From NCBI GenBank assembly GCA_025356075.1, contig JANXUT010000014.1, positions 1-64,000 on the forward strand: a stretch of DNA of 64,000 nt, given 5' to 3'. Under the pieces are notes generated by a model. It did no database searches. It worked only from the letters and a program-made list of their open reading frames with translations, and was not told where the DNA came from. The stretch's first letter is position 1. Each line of letters begins with the position of its first letter. This DNA is from Pseudomonadota bacterium (GTDB taxonomy: Bacteria > Pseudomonadota > Gammaproteobacteria > Steroidobacterales > Steroidobacteraceae). A program made the translations under genes and the position numbers. Of the stretch, positions 17,287 to 24,958 are shown piece after piece.

Positions 17287-17655
17287 ACTTACCCGCGGTC
17301 AGTTCTGAATATTCGCGCGATCCCCGAAGGTCGCCCGTTGGCGACGACGCCGCCGTTGCGACGTACCGGTTTCATCGTTGGTACGATGGCTGCGCCCGCT
17401 GCCATCACCTCCCCGTTCAAGCTATCGCCGGTTGATCGCACGGCGAGCCAGCTCCGCGCAGAAGTGGCTACGGGATTCTCGTTGCTGCTGGACCAGAAGC
17501 TGAGATGACCCGGCGCGCGACAGGCGCCGCGCCGCAGCCGCCGCGACTGTCAGTCCCCGGCCATGAGCGGAAGTACGAACATTCAGATTCGAACCGTGAA
17601 ACCCTCACACACTCGGCGAGAAGCATGCTCCCCGACCGTCGGGCCTTGATCGTAC
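17287..17655. other. Gene-free stretch at the left end of the tRNA islet
   Basis: No recognised gene was found. A 40-codon frame on the plus strand at 17386-17508 (MAAPAAITSPFKLSPVDRTA onward) lacks a ribosome site and a known relative and is not called. No integrase remnant was detected. Confidence 0.4.
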
Positions 17656-18276
17656 CTATTTTGGACATCCATACTTGATCGGAACAAATTGCCTTGTTGA
17701 GCCCGCGTGTTGATCTCTTGCTGCCAATGCCTTTGCCGCGATTTGGGAACCTTCCAATGTCTTCCCAATGCGATTGAGCGCTACGGCGTACTCATCCAGC
17801 GCGTCGGAATACGCCAAAGGATCTGAATTATTCGCACCTAATCTTTCGACGATCGGCACGCCAAGCGAATAGTATTTGGCGGAGCTGGCATAATTTCCCT
17901 GATCAAAGTACAAGCGCGCCAGTTCGAACATGCGCATCGATGATATGCCGCTCTCTGGTCCCGTTACTCCCTTCTCCAGTTCGAGCGCTTCTAGCAGGTA
18001 TTTCTCCGCGTCGTCCAGGTGGCACGCATAACCGGAGTTCCGTGCGTAGTTGTAGGTCAACATTGAAAGCGTCGCGCCATCAGCGCCCGCGCGCCGGGCT
18101 CGCATTAGCGTCTGCGCATATTGATTGCGAGCCGAATCGTAGTCGCCGGCACGTTCAAATTTCTGCGCCGCCTCGTAATGATACTCGGCCTCCTTTTCTA
18201 AGAGTGGGCCCATGCAGCCATTCAAATACATGACGCCCAGAGCGAGTCCGAAAAGGCGAGTCACGCAAATGACCAT
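17656..18276 (-). CDS. TPR-repeat lipoprotein of unknown function
   Basis: Choosing ATG 18276 gives a lipoprotein signal, MVICVTRLFGLALGVMYLNG followed by the lipid-acceptor Cys21. The mature 186-residue chain contains about four tetratricopeptide-like repeats (YHYEAAQKFERAGDYDSARN, LDDAEKYLLEALELEKG, FELARLYFDQGNYASSAKYY, and YAVALNRIGKTLEGSQIAAK). It would sit in the periplasm on a membrane. Base composition is more AT-rich than its neighbours, consistent with transfer as part of the tRNA-Arg islet. The longer in-frame start at 18438 is not supported. Confidence 0.7.
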   Translation of the reverse strand: MVICVTRLFGLALGVMYLNGCMGPLLEKEAEYHYEAAQKFERAGDYDSARNQYAQTLMRARRAGADGATLSMLTYNYARNSGYACHLDDAEKYLLEALELEKGVTGPESGISSMRMFELARLYFDQGNYASSAKYYSLGVPIVERLGANNSDPLAYSDALDEYAVALNRIGKTLEGSQIAAKALAARDQHAGSTRQFVPIKYGCPK

Positions 18277-18558
18277 ATGGAGTCTCCGTTTTACCGATCG
18301 ATCAATGCCAACAATGCATCCGAAAGATCTCACTTGCCCGACGTGGCCAAAGTGCCAGACATCTTCTCGCGCCTTGAACGCGATGCCTGCCGGGAGGCCG
18401 ACAGTCGCCACTGCATGGTTAGAGTTACTAGCGGGCATGGCCCGGACGCGCCTCCAGCGAGCCGACGGCGACGTCGACTTCGACGCGAGAATCGGACGCT
18501 GTCGATGCGGTGCAAGCAGGGGGACGACGCCCGATTGCTTCGGGTGACCTCCGCGTGC

Positions 18559-18861
18559 TCAGTGGTAATCATCTTCACGCTGGTGCCTTACCGCGAGCAC
18601 GGTGACGGTACGCGCGTCGTCAATCTCGAACAGCGCCACATACCCCGATCGGCCGAAGGGAATGACGATCTCGCGGATTCGCGGATTGTCGGCAAGATGC
18701 GCTTTCCGACACGAGAATGGGGAATGTGCCAACAGTTGGAAGGAGCGCTCAATCGCCTGCAGTGCGCGCTCGGCGGCATCGAGATCTAGCGATAGCAGAA
18801 AATCGTACAGTCGATCAAGATCGGCGTTTGCTTCCGGTGTGAGGCGAACCCGGTAGATCAC
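18559..18861 (-). CDS. Type II toxin-antitoxin system toxin, RelE/ParE family
   Basis: The 100-residue protein reads MIYRVRLTPEANADLDRLYD at the N-terminus. Later it shows FSCRKAHLADNPRIREIVIP, then GYVALFEIDDARTVTVLAVRHQREDDYH, the canonical ParE/RelE layout with the final strand and the RHQREDDYH tail typical of ParE-like toxins. Its start overlaps the antitoxin stop by four bases (ATGA). It lies within the tRNA-Arg islet and probably stabilises it. Confidence 0.85.
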   Translation of the reverse strand: MIYRVRLTPEANADLDRLYDFLLSLDLDAAERALQAIERSFQLLAHSPFSCRKAHLADNPRIREIVIPFGRSGYVALFEIDDARTVTVLAVRHQREDDYH

Positions 18862-19136
18862 CCGGGCGTGCGTCGTGCGCGGTCGAGTCGCTTTCGCAAC
18901 CCGGCTACGACTTTGCGAACGGACACGTATCGCCCGGTCGATCGAGCCTGCTCGGCGCTCGTTAAGCCACGTGCGAGGAAGTCCCGCTGCGATTTCCTAA
19001 AATCGATGCTTCGCGAAACGGCGTCCAGTACGAACGCCGACAGGGTTTCGCCGGGAGCCAGCACGCTCTCGGCATCGGCGCGCAGTTCCTCTGACACCCG
19101 CAGTGGCGGCAACGTTCGAGATCGGTCGGCGGACAT
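18858..19136 (-). CDS. Antitoxin of a ParE-type module (ribbon-helix-helix-like)
   Basis: With start ATG 19136 (MSADRSRTLPPLRVSEELRA) preceded by GGGGAG, the 92-residue protein has a short N-terminal strand LPPLRVSEELRADAESVL and helix ETLSAFVLDAVSRSIDFRKS. This resembles RHH-type antitoxins of the YlcI/YnfO or CopG group, followed by a toxin-binding tail. Antitoxin comes first and overlaps the toxin by four bases. An ATCGCA/TGCGAT inverted repeat 15 bases upstream is a likely autoregulatory site. The longer start at 19214 would include non-conserved residues. Confidence 0.8.
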   Translation of the reverse strand: MSADRSRTLPPLRVSEELRADAESVLAPGETLSAFVLDAVSRSIDFRKSQRDFLARGLTSAEQARSTGRYVSVRKVVAGLRKRLDRARRTPG

Positions 19137-19151
19137 TGGCGGCTCCCCGTG

Positions 19152-19165
19152 CATCGCAAGTGCGA
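19152..19165. promoter_or_regulatory. Candidate antitoxin operator
   Basis: ATCGCA-AG-TGCGAT is a perfect inverted repeat with a 2-base centre, 15 bases upstream of the antitoxin ATG. A further TGCGAT half-site occurs at about 19179. Spaced short half-sites suit ribbon-helix-helix proteins. Confidence 0.5.
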
Positions 19166-19441
19166 TACAAAATACGCTGCGATGTCGGGAGAGGCAAGCG
19201 CGATAATCGTCCAATTTAATATCAATTCGCGCGACGCGACGCGACGCTCCGTGCCGCTTCCAACCACGCTCAGCGGCCCTTGCCCGCTACCGCCAACGGC
19301 GTGTCACAGGTCGGTCAGCCGCTGAATATTGCAGCGCTGGTTCTCGGCAAATCCTCCTTAGAGCCGACTAACCGGCGGAAATATTCAGAGCCTCGGAGTC
19401 ATAAAGTAATTATAGATCATAAGCTTATAGGTGAGCGAAGG

Positions 19442-19487
19442 CCTGTCTACGAACCAGCGGATCGGGAGTTCGAATCTCTCCGGGCGC
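19442..19487 (+). repeat. tRNA-Arg 3'-half copy (attachment-site copy 2)
   Basis: The sequence matches the tRNA-Arg anticodon-to-acceptor segment (17237-17282) at 43 of 46 positions, including the anticodon ACG and the complete T arm. It lacks a 5' half and a normal CCA end (CGGGCGC is followed by CAATT). It marks the right border of a 2.2-kb insertion. Confidence 0.75.
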
Positions 19488-19682
19488 CAATTTCATACGC
19501 GTTGGGCGCAGGCGCCGATCCGTTTGGCGTAGGTCGCGAGCGGCAACCGACGCTACCGCCCGCGTTAGTGCGCGCGCCGCGCGCCGCTGACGCAATTCAG
19601 ACTGTCGACGTCGCCGGCCAATTGGAGGCCGTCCGCACTTGGCTTGGGGCGAGTCTCGCGGTTCGCGACGACGCGCTGGCGC

Positions 19683-20759
19683 TTACCTCGGAAAGATGAC
19701 AGGGAGGGCGGCGTCTGCGGTGAACAAGCAGCGGGCGCTATGGCCGCAGAATGGTACGACGAGTACTTTGTGATGCGCACCGTGCATTTCGTTCATGTAT
19801 TTGGCAAATGCGAGGCCGCGGGCTAGGCGCGTTGGTCCTTGCGCCATGGCCGGGCAGGACGCGTCGAATATGCCGGAAGGCAGGATGTCCGACTCGCCTA
19901 GCAGATACGTGACAGGTCGCCCCGCGGCTTGCTTTCTGATTTGATCATCGGACAATCGCGCCATGTAGCCGCTCCGATTGTTGAGGCCGTACGGCCAGTC
20001 GTTGAAGCCGGTGCAATTCTTGGCGTCGGAGAAGGCTTCGAACGGTGGCGGCGGATCGGTTGGCGGCGGTGCGCGAAATCCCGGCGCGATCGCCGAAATG
20101 TTTTCCGGCAAGGCACTCGCGGTCGGTCGCGACCCGCTTAAGTACGCATAGGACGAAGGGTTCGCGACCACGTAGGAAATCGTTGTTCCGGGCGAGTCTT
20201 GCATCGCGCCGACCATTTCATAGCGACCGACGAACTGCCCGCCCGCGGAATGCCCAGCCACGACGACGACATGCAGGTTGGGGAAGAGCCGTTTGTTTGC
20301 CAGTCGGCGAACAATCTCATCCATGAAATCAAAGGACGACAACTTAGCGTCGGCGGTATCAGGTCCACCGGAGCGCCATGTGTCCGGTCGCTGATTCTCG
20401 CAAAACCAGTTCGCTTCCGCAGGCACCAGAACATCGGTGCAGTGGCCGCCCTCGTTGCCGGGAGCGGCGCTATTCGAGGCGAACCGGGGAGCGACAATGA
20501 CCGTATCTTCCATCGCGCCATCGAGGAACGCCGCAGCCAGTGCAGTGCGGAAGTGATGGTTGGCATCCCGATTGATGCCGTGCACGAGGATCAACGCCCG
20601 TCTAACGCGCGGGTTCCTCGCCGTTAGTGAATAGGTTCGGTAGATCTGGATACGCGCGGTATGTCCTGGAACTTCAATCCATTCGCTGCACCCCGGAAGC
20701 GCCGAGGTGCACGGCGTAACGGACGCCATCGCGGTCGCGAGAATCAGCGCGTGTAGCAT
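19683..20759 (-). CDS. Exported alpha/beta hydrolase
   Basis: ATG 20759 gives a signal peptide (MLHALILATAMASVTPCTSA) and a 358-residue protein. It has an oxyanion region ALILVHGINRDANHHFRTAL, a nucleophile elbow VVVVAGHSAGGQFVGRYEM and a late His in VVPFCGHSARCLF. The first part lacks a lid domain, which resembles PHB-depolymerase or serine-esterase-type secreted hydrolases. The in-frame sequence before this start is non-coding and overlaps an antitoxin remnant. The substrate is unknown. It lies just outside the tRNA islet. Confidence 0.8.
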   Translation of the reverse strand: MLHALILATAMASVTPCTSALPGCSEWIEVPGHTARIQIYRTYSLTARNPRVRRALILVHGINRDANHHFRTALAAAFLDGAMEDTVIVAPRFASNSAAPGNEGGHCTDVLVPAEANWFCENQRPDTWRSGGPDTADAKLSSFDFMDEIVRRLANKRLFPNLHVVVVAGHSAGGQFVGRYEMVGAMQDSPGTTISYVVANPSSYAYLSGSRPTASALPENISAIAPGFRAPPPTDPPPPFEAFSDAKNCTGFNDWPYGLNNRSGYMARLSDDQIRKQAAGRPVTYLLGESDILPSGIFDASCPAMAQGPTRLARGLAFAKYMNEMHGAHHKVLVVPFCGHSARCLFTADAALPVIFPR

Positions 20760-20920
20760 TGCGTCGCAATCTACATCAACCCTATCCCCGCTGTCCCGTC
20801 GCGATCCGCTGCACATTGATTTGCAGCGATTACCGGCGCCGGTTGAGCTGCCCATCGCGGTTCGCGCAGCGATCGCCGTCCAGCCAGCGCAGTTGACCGG
20901 GCTCGCGACCGGTCCGCCCG

Positions 20921-21050
20921 TCACGCCGATCGGCTTTCGGTAGAACCCTGTTGGACCTTTGGCGGCCATTTGCGCGCGTGCCAGAGATCGTAGTTGGTCT
21001 GAATGCCGAGCCACATCTTCGACGTCAGGTCTCACGAATCGAAGGGTACT
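20921..21050 (-). pseudogene. HigA-type antitoxin, C-terminal remnant
   Basis: On the minus strand one frame reads TSKMWLGIQTNYDLWHARKW and then PPKVQQ and a stop at 20921. This is the hallmark C-terminal segment of HigA/VapI-type antitoxins (sequence of the form sPexWLxlQtnYDLw). The residues expected just before it (LRFVRP) occur in a neighbouring frame, so the remnant is truncated and frameshifted. No HigB toxin gene is seen. It is the third toxin-antitoxin trace in the first 21 kb. Confidence 0.55.
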
Positions 21051-21215
21051 CGCCAGTTCCCATTGGCGGGGATCGAGTGAAAGCCCTTCAGCTCGCAAGT
21101 GAGCGGATGGAGTCGCCGTCCCGGGGCGGCGAGATCGCCGGCCTTCGTTTCGCCTCCAGCGCCGCCAGTTGCAGCCGCAATGTCGGCTCGTGTCGCCGCC
21201 GGATCGCGGCCGCAG

Positions 21216-21626
21216 TCAGGGGCGCGGAGGCATCTCCGGGAATCCTGGAATGTTCTCGCTTGGCTGATCCCACGTCTGTGCTCGGCTCGTGTAAATACTC
21301 ATCCCCGGCGTGATCTGCGACGGATTGTCCAAGGTGCCAGCGCGCAGCAGCGTCATGCCGGCGATCGCTCGCGGTCGTGAGAGGAGTGTCGAACCGCATT
21401 TGGAACAGAAGGTCCGCTCGGTCGGTTGTCCGCTAGCGCCGAGCTTGCTGAACATGCTGGTCGGACCCGTGATCTTGACGGTGGAGTCAGGCACCGCCGC
21501 GATCGTCAGATGTCCGCCGCCCGTCTCCTTCTGGCAGTCGGTGCAGTAGCAATGGCCACTGAACACTGGCTCTGCGCTTGCTTCGTACCGAACGGCTCCA
21601 CAAAGACAGCTTCCGGTTAACGGCAT
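21216..21626 (-). CDS. GFA family (glutathione-dependent formaldehyde-activating-like) zinc protein
   Basis: The start at ATG 21626 (MPLTGSCLCGAVRYEA) is preceded by GGAGAG, which decides it over the upstream ATG at 21656. The 136-residue protein has all Gfa zinc motifs: CLCGAV, HCYCTDCQ and TFCSKCGST. Family members bind two zinc ions; a few bind glutathione, but most, including this small stand-alone type, have no proven activity. It has no clear operon partner. Confidence 0.9.
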   Translation of the reverse strand: MPLTGSCLCGAVRYEASAEPVFSGHCYCTDCQKETGGGHLTIAAVPDSTVKITGPTSMFSKLGASGQPTERTFCSKCGSTLLSRPRAIAGMTLLRAGTLDNPSQITPGMSIYTSRAQTWDQPSENIPGFPEMPPRP

Positions 21627-21689
21627 GTTGGCTCTCCCCACGGGTTGATCGTCCATGACTAGCGTATCCGCTGCCGCCGCGAATGAAAA

Positions 21690-21880
21690 CGCCCTAACTT
21701 GGGGCTATCGGTGGGATCCGAGGCGAACCGAAGCTGCGGCCGATCTGGCGGCCGCAGTTGACCGGCCTGACTCGCCGGTCGTGCCGGGAGCCGCTCGTCG
21801 CGCTTTCGGATGACCCACGATCGGACCAGAGTGTGGTGAGCGTCCCTCGGGTCGCGGCGGGCCCGTCCTAAGTTAGGCCG
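21690..21880. repeat. Short element with imperfect terminal inverted repeats and a strong central hairpin
   Basis: CCTAACTT (21693-21700) and AAGTTAGG (21870-21877) are inverted copies; extended, about 13 of 16 end bases match. Inside, CTGCGGCCG-ATCTGG-CGGCCGCAG (21734-21757) is a perfect 9-bp hairpin. The phrase CAGTTGACCGG at 21755 also occurs at about 20890. No gene covers this 430-base gap (21627-22055), so it may be a small non-autonomous or REP-like element. Confidence 0.35.
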
Positions 21881-22055
21881 CGATTCGGCCGATGCGTCGC
21901 TGGTCCGGCGGCTGATCGCGTCGCATCATGAAAGTACCCCGTGACTACGCACGGGACATTGGCATGTCCGCCACCGGTCCGGGTGTCGTTGCTTGCCGAT
22001 CACCGCGTTGAATTCGCACGCTCGCCGCCAGGCGAAATCCGCGCCGACGTCGAAC

Positions 22056-22745
22056 TCACGGCGTCACGATCTGGGCGACGTATGTCAGCTGATTCGAAGC
22101 GAGAATCATCAAAGCTGGCACGACAAGTGCCGGGTGAAATCGATGATGACGCCAGCTGTCCAGGAGAACGCAGGCGATTGCGCTCGCGTACATCAGCCCG
22201 AGCACGGCGATCTCGACGTTGTCGTGCGTAAAGTACGCGACGAGGAGTCCAAATGCCGGCGGAAGCAAGCTAATACCGGCACCGAGCATCAGGCGCTTAC
22301 GGGACTCGGGGCGCCGACGATTGGCTAGAGCCGCTATCACCAGGCAGGCGAACACCAGAAGACTGATTCCATCGAAAGCGACGAAGAGTTCAGCGAAAAC
22401 CTTGGCACCGGCTCCTGGCTGCTGGCGCTGAATCGAGCCGGCGATCGTGTAGACGCTGAGCGCAAACACAACGGCCGCTAGTCCCGCTCCGGCAATTCCG
22501 AGTCCGCGATGTAGATCGACACGGTGCTTTGCGACGAGCAGAGCTTGAATCACGAAGAGCACGATCCAAGCCGTCATCACCAGGCCATGAACGTGCACCA
22601 TGGGGGTGATCGCTCGCGTACCGATCCACGCTCTGAGGTAGTAGTTGCGCGCAAACCCGGCAAACCCGGCAAACACCGCCACCGCAATCGCGATCGCGGC
22701 ACCGAGAAACAGGCTTCCGCCGGCTCGCCCTGAAGCAGTGGACAC
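22056..22745 (-). CDS. Hypothetical integral membrane protein
   Basis: The 229-residue protein has about six hydrophobic helices: LFLGAAIAIAVAVFAGFAGF, then HGLVMTAWIVLFVIQALLV, GLAAVVFALSVYTIAG, ISLLVFACLVIAALA, ISLLPPAFGLLVAYF and VLGLMYASAIACVLL. A conserved-looking HVHGLVMTAW motif and an HRGLG loop suggest a DUF2306-like or cytochrome-b561-like bundle, but haem binding is not shown. It is a single gene without a clear operon. No function can be assigned. Confidence 0.6.
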   Translation of the reverse strand: MSTASGRAGGSLFLGAAIAIAVAVFAGFAGFARNYYLRAWIGTRAITPMVHVHGLVMTAWIVLFVIQALLVAKHRVDLHRGLGIAGAGLAAVVFALSVYTIAGSIQRQQPGAGAKVFAELFVAFDGISLLVFACLVIAALANRRRPESRKRLMLGAGISLLPPAFGLLVAYFTHDNVEIAVLGLMYASAIACVLLDSWRHHRFHPALVVPALMILASNQLTYVAQIVTP

Positions 22746-23170
22746 TCGCTATCTCCCGCCGGTCGATAGGTGGGCTGCGCGCGAGTTGGACCGGCGCCTC
22801 GAGACGGCCGGGCCAGGTCCTTTCCCGTCCGTATCTTGGCGGAAACCGGACCGATTGCAATGGGAGCGACGGGCCCCTGTTGTGTTCCGACTGCATCTGT
22901 CGCGAGTGGACCTCGGTAGGCCGGATCGCGACTTGGCAAGTGCGAGCGGCGAGTAACCGAAGTGGGACCCGAACGGAGTATTCCGGGCCTGCGAATCAAC
23001 GGGGCGGAATATCAAACCTCAGCCGACGCCCCGTCCCGGTTCCTGTCGAGCCAAGCCCTCGAATCGTCCAGCCTTCCGGCGTGCGGTCTGAGCGTTCGCC
23101 CCGCGCCGCGAGGCTGTGCGCTAAGGCACGTGGCGCTTTGTCCGAACACGCGGGGCCCCTATACTCGGGC
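22746..23170. other. Gene-free stretch between divergent genes
   Basis: This stretch separates the membrane protein on the minus strand from the small membrane protein on the plus strand. Nothing coding, repeated or RNA-like stood out. It must contain both promoters, but GC-rich sequence hides clear -10 boxes. Confidence 0.4.
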
Positions 23171-23407
23171 ATGGTCAATCGCCTGCTCCTGGTCCTCGCG
23201 GCCCTGCTGATCGCCCTCGGAGCGCTTTGGGCGCTGCAGGGTGCCGGAGTCGTCCACCTCAAACCGGTCTTGTGCGTCGCGGATTGCGCAGAGTTGCAGG
23301 GGGAATCCACGCAGTGGCTGGCGACCGGGCTCGGCACCATCGTGGCCGGCGCAGCCATCGGGTACTTCGCCCGCCGGCGGGCACGGGACGCGCGGACCTC
23401 GTCCTAG
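23171..23407 (+). CDS. Small two-helix membrane protein
   Basis: The 78-residue frame MVNRLLLVLAALLIALGALW begins with a membrane helix. After a short loop with two cysteines (PVLCVADCAELQ) comes a second helix ATGLGTIVAGAAIGYFA and a basic end RRRARDARTSS. This two-helix layout is common in small inner-membrane proteins of unknown role. No strong ribosome site is visible before the ATG. Confidence 0.55.
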   Translation: MVNRLLLVLAALLIALGALWALQGAGVVHLKPVLCVADCAELQGESTQWLATGLGTIVAGAAIGYFARRRARDARTSS

Positions 23408-23467
23408 CAGTCCGTGCGGGCGACCGACGCACGCGGCCGACCGTACCCATGGCGGGGACTCGCGCGG

Positions 23468-24214
23468 CTAGCGTCTCACTCGCGACAGCGAGTCCGCTAC
23501 GACCCAGGCGGCGCCCGCGAGGGCGAGATTCAAGGCGTTTTCGCTCCAGATTGTCCGGCTGGACGGATCGGCGAGGAGCATCGGCAGGTGCACGAGCGCG
23601 GCGAAGGTTACGAACATGGCGGTGAGCAGGACCGCGGCGAGGCGGGCCTGAATGCCCGTCAGGATAGCGATGCCCGCCGCGATGTGAAACACGCCGGTCG
23701 CGTAGGCCCAGAATTCCGGTGTCGGCGGCAGCCATTTCGGGACCATCGGAACGGTGAAGTTCATATAGACGAAATGCGCCCCGCCGAATAGAAGCGCACA
23801 GACGCCGAACGCGAGTTGACCGACTCGGCGGACCCGTTGCAACCGCGCCGCATCGAGCCTGGCGCCGCTGGCGTAGACGATGAGTGCGCCAGCGGCGATC
23901 GCCAGCTGTTCGGCGAGGCCGCTGTAGGCGCCGAACTCAGCGTAGTGCCGAACGATCACCCGGCCGTTCAGCAGGACGACAACGACGACCCCGAAATAGG
24001 CGACGAGCGCGCCGGCGCCCCACTTCAAGGTCCGCCGCCACTCGATGGCGGCGCCGGCGACCAGCATGAAGAGTGCGACGGCGTAGGCGAGCGCCATCCG
24101 GCCGGGAATGCCGGTGGGCACGGGCTGCCCCGGGTCGAAGTCGCCCCACGCGAGGGAGACGGCACCGAGCGCCATCACGCCGAGGCCATAGACCCGCCAG
24201 CCACCGGTCGTCAT
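23468..24214 (-). CDS. DoxX-like membrane protein
   Basis: The 248-residue protein has six to seven hydrophobic helices. Its C-terminal half resembles DoxX/DUF4267-type proteins: GVCALLFGGAHFVYMNFT, PPTPEFWAYATGVFHIAAGI, then ILTGIQARLAAVLLTAMF and the ENALNLALAGAAWVVADS end. The N-terminal half adds about three more helices, so it may be a duplicated or fused form. DoxX-like proteins are linked to thiosulfate oxidation or redox stress, but most are uncharacterised. Confidence 0.65.
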   Translation of the reverse strand: MTTGGWRVYGLGVMALGAVSLAWGDFDPGQPVPTGIPGRMALAYAVALFMLVAGAAIEWRRTLKWGAGALVAYFGVVVVVLLNGRVIVRHYAEFGAYSGLAEQLAIAAGALIVYASGARLDAARLQRVRRVGQLAFGVCALLFGGAHFVYMNFTVPMVPKWLPPTPEFWAYATGVFHIAAGIAILTGIQARLAAVLLTAMFVTFAALVHLPMLLADPSSRTIWSENALNLALAGAAWVVADSLSRVRR

Positions 24215-24455
24215 CGGCTTTCCCCCACCATGATTATCCCGTCTCGAGTTGCATACGCTCGACCAGGTCGACGATCAGGGCAGGCAGCATGGTTCATCGA
24301 ACACGCTCAATTACGGTGCGGAAGATCCTTGCCGGCGAGTGCCCGGACGCGGGTGTCCAGCACCTCAAGCATGCGGCCCGGCGCCCCGATCGTCGGCAGG
24401 TGCGCGCACCCCCGTAAGCCGACGACAGGTTTCGACCGCGCCAACCCGCGTCGAA

Positions 24456-24887
24456 TCAGCAGTCCCCGAGTCGGCGGCCCACCAGCGTGCTCTTCAGTTC
24501 CACCATCTTGCCGTCGATTGAGCTCGACGTCGTGAGCGTACCCCGGAGCGCCGTTGCCGAGAATGTCACTTCGCCCGTCGTCTTCAACTCGAGCGTGCCC
24601 GAGCATTGCATCGCGAAGTGAAACTTCTGTCCGACGTAGCTCTTTTCAGAGTAGTTGCAGCCGCTCGCTCCGCCGCTCGCGATCGGCGCGAGCAGCTTGC
24701 TCGGGTCCCGAGTGTCGGACTTCGAGACGCACTGGTTGACCGTGATGGGCCCCGTCTGAAAACCCGGCTCCGCATCCACCTTTGCTTCGAGCGACAGTTC
24801 CCATAGGCCGGGTGCCAGGTCTTCGGCCCGGGCCACGCCCGCCAGCACGAAGATGCAAAGTCCGAGAGCAAGGATTCGATTGCGCAT
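24456..24887 (-). CDS. Periplasmic DUF3617 protein
   Basis: A signal peptide (MRNRILALGLCIFVLAGVARA) is followed by a small beta-rich domain typical of DUF3617: LAPGLWELSLEAKVD, then TVNQCVSKSDTR, CNYSEKSYVG and FHFAMQCSGTLELKTTGEV. Four cysteines could form two disulfides. The 143-residue length is usual. DUF3617 proteins occur in the proteobacterial periplasm and have no established role. It stands alone. Confidence 0.8.
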   Translation of the reverse strand: MRNRILALGLCIFVLAGVARAEDLAPGLWELSLEAKVDAEPGFQTGPITVNQCVSKSDTRDPSKLLAPIASGGASGCNYSEKSYVGQKFHFAMQCSGTLELKTTGEVTFSATALRGTLTTSSSIDGKMVELKSTLVGRRLGDC

Positions 24888-24958
24888 GGGCAGGACCTCT
24901 CGTCGGGGATCGGGCCATCAGCCGTCGTCATCGGCGCCGTCGCGAGCTCGCGCCCGGA

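Noticed and set aside
17386-17508. 40-codon plus-strand frame after tRNA-Arg
   Set aside because: No ribosome site, no recognised relative, and no coding signal beyond openness.
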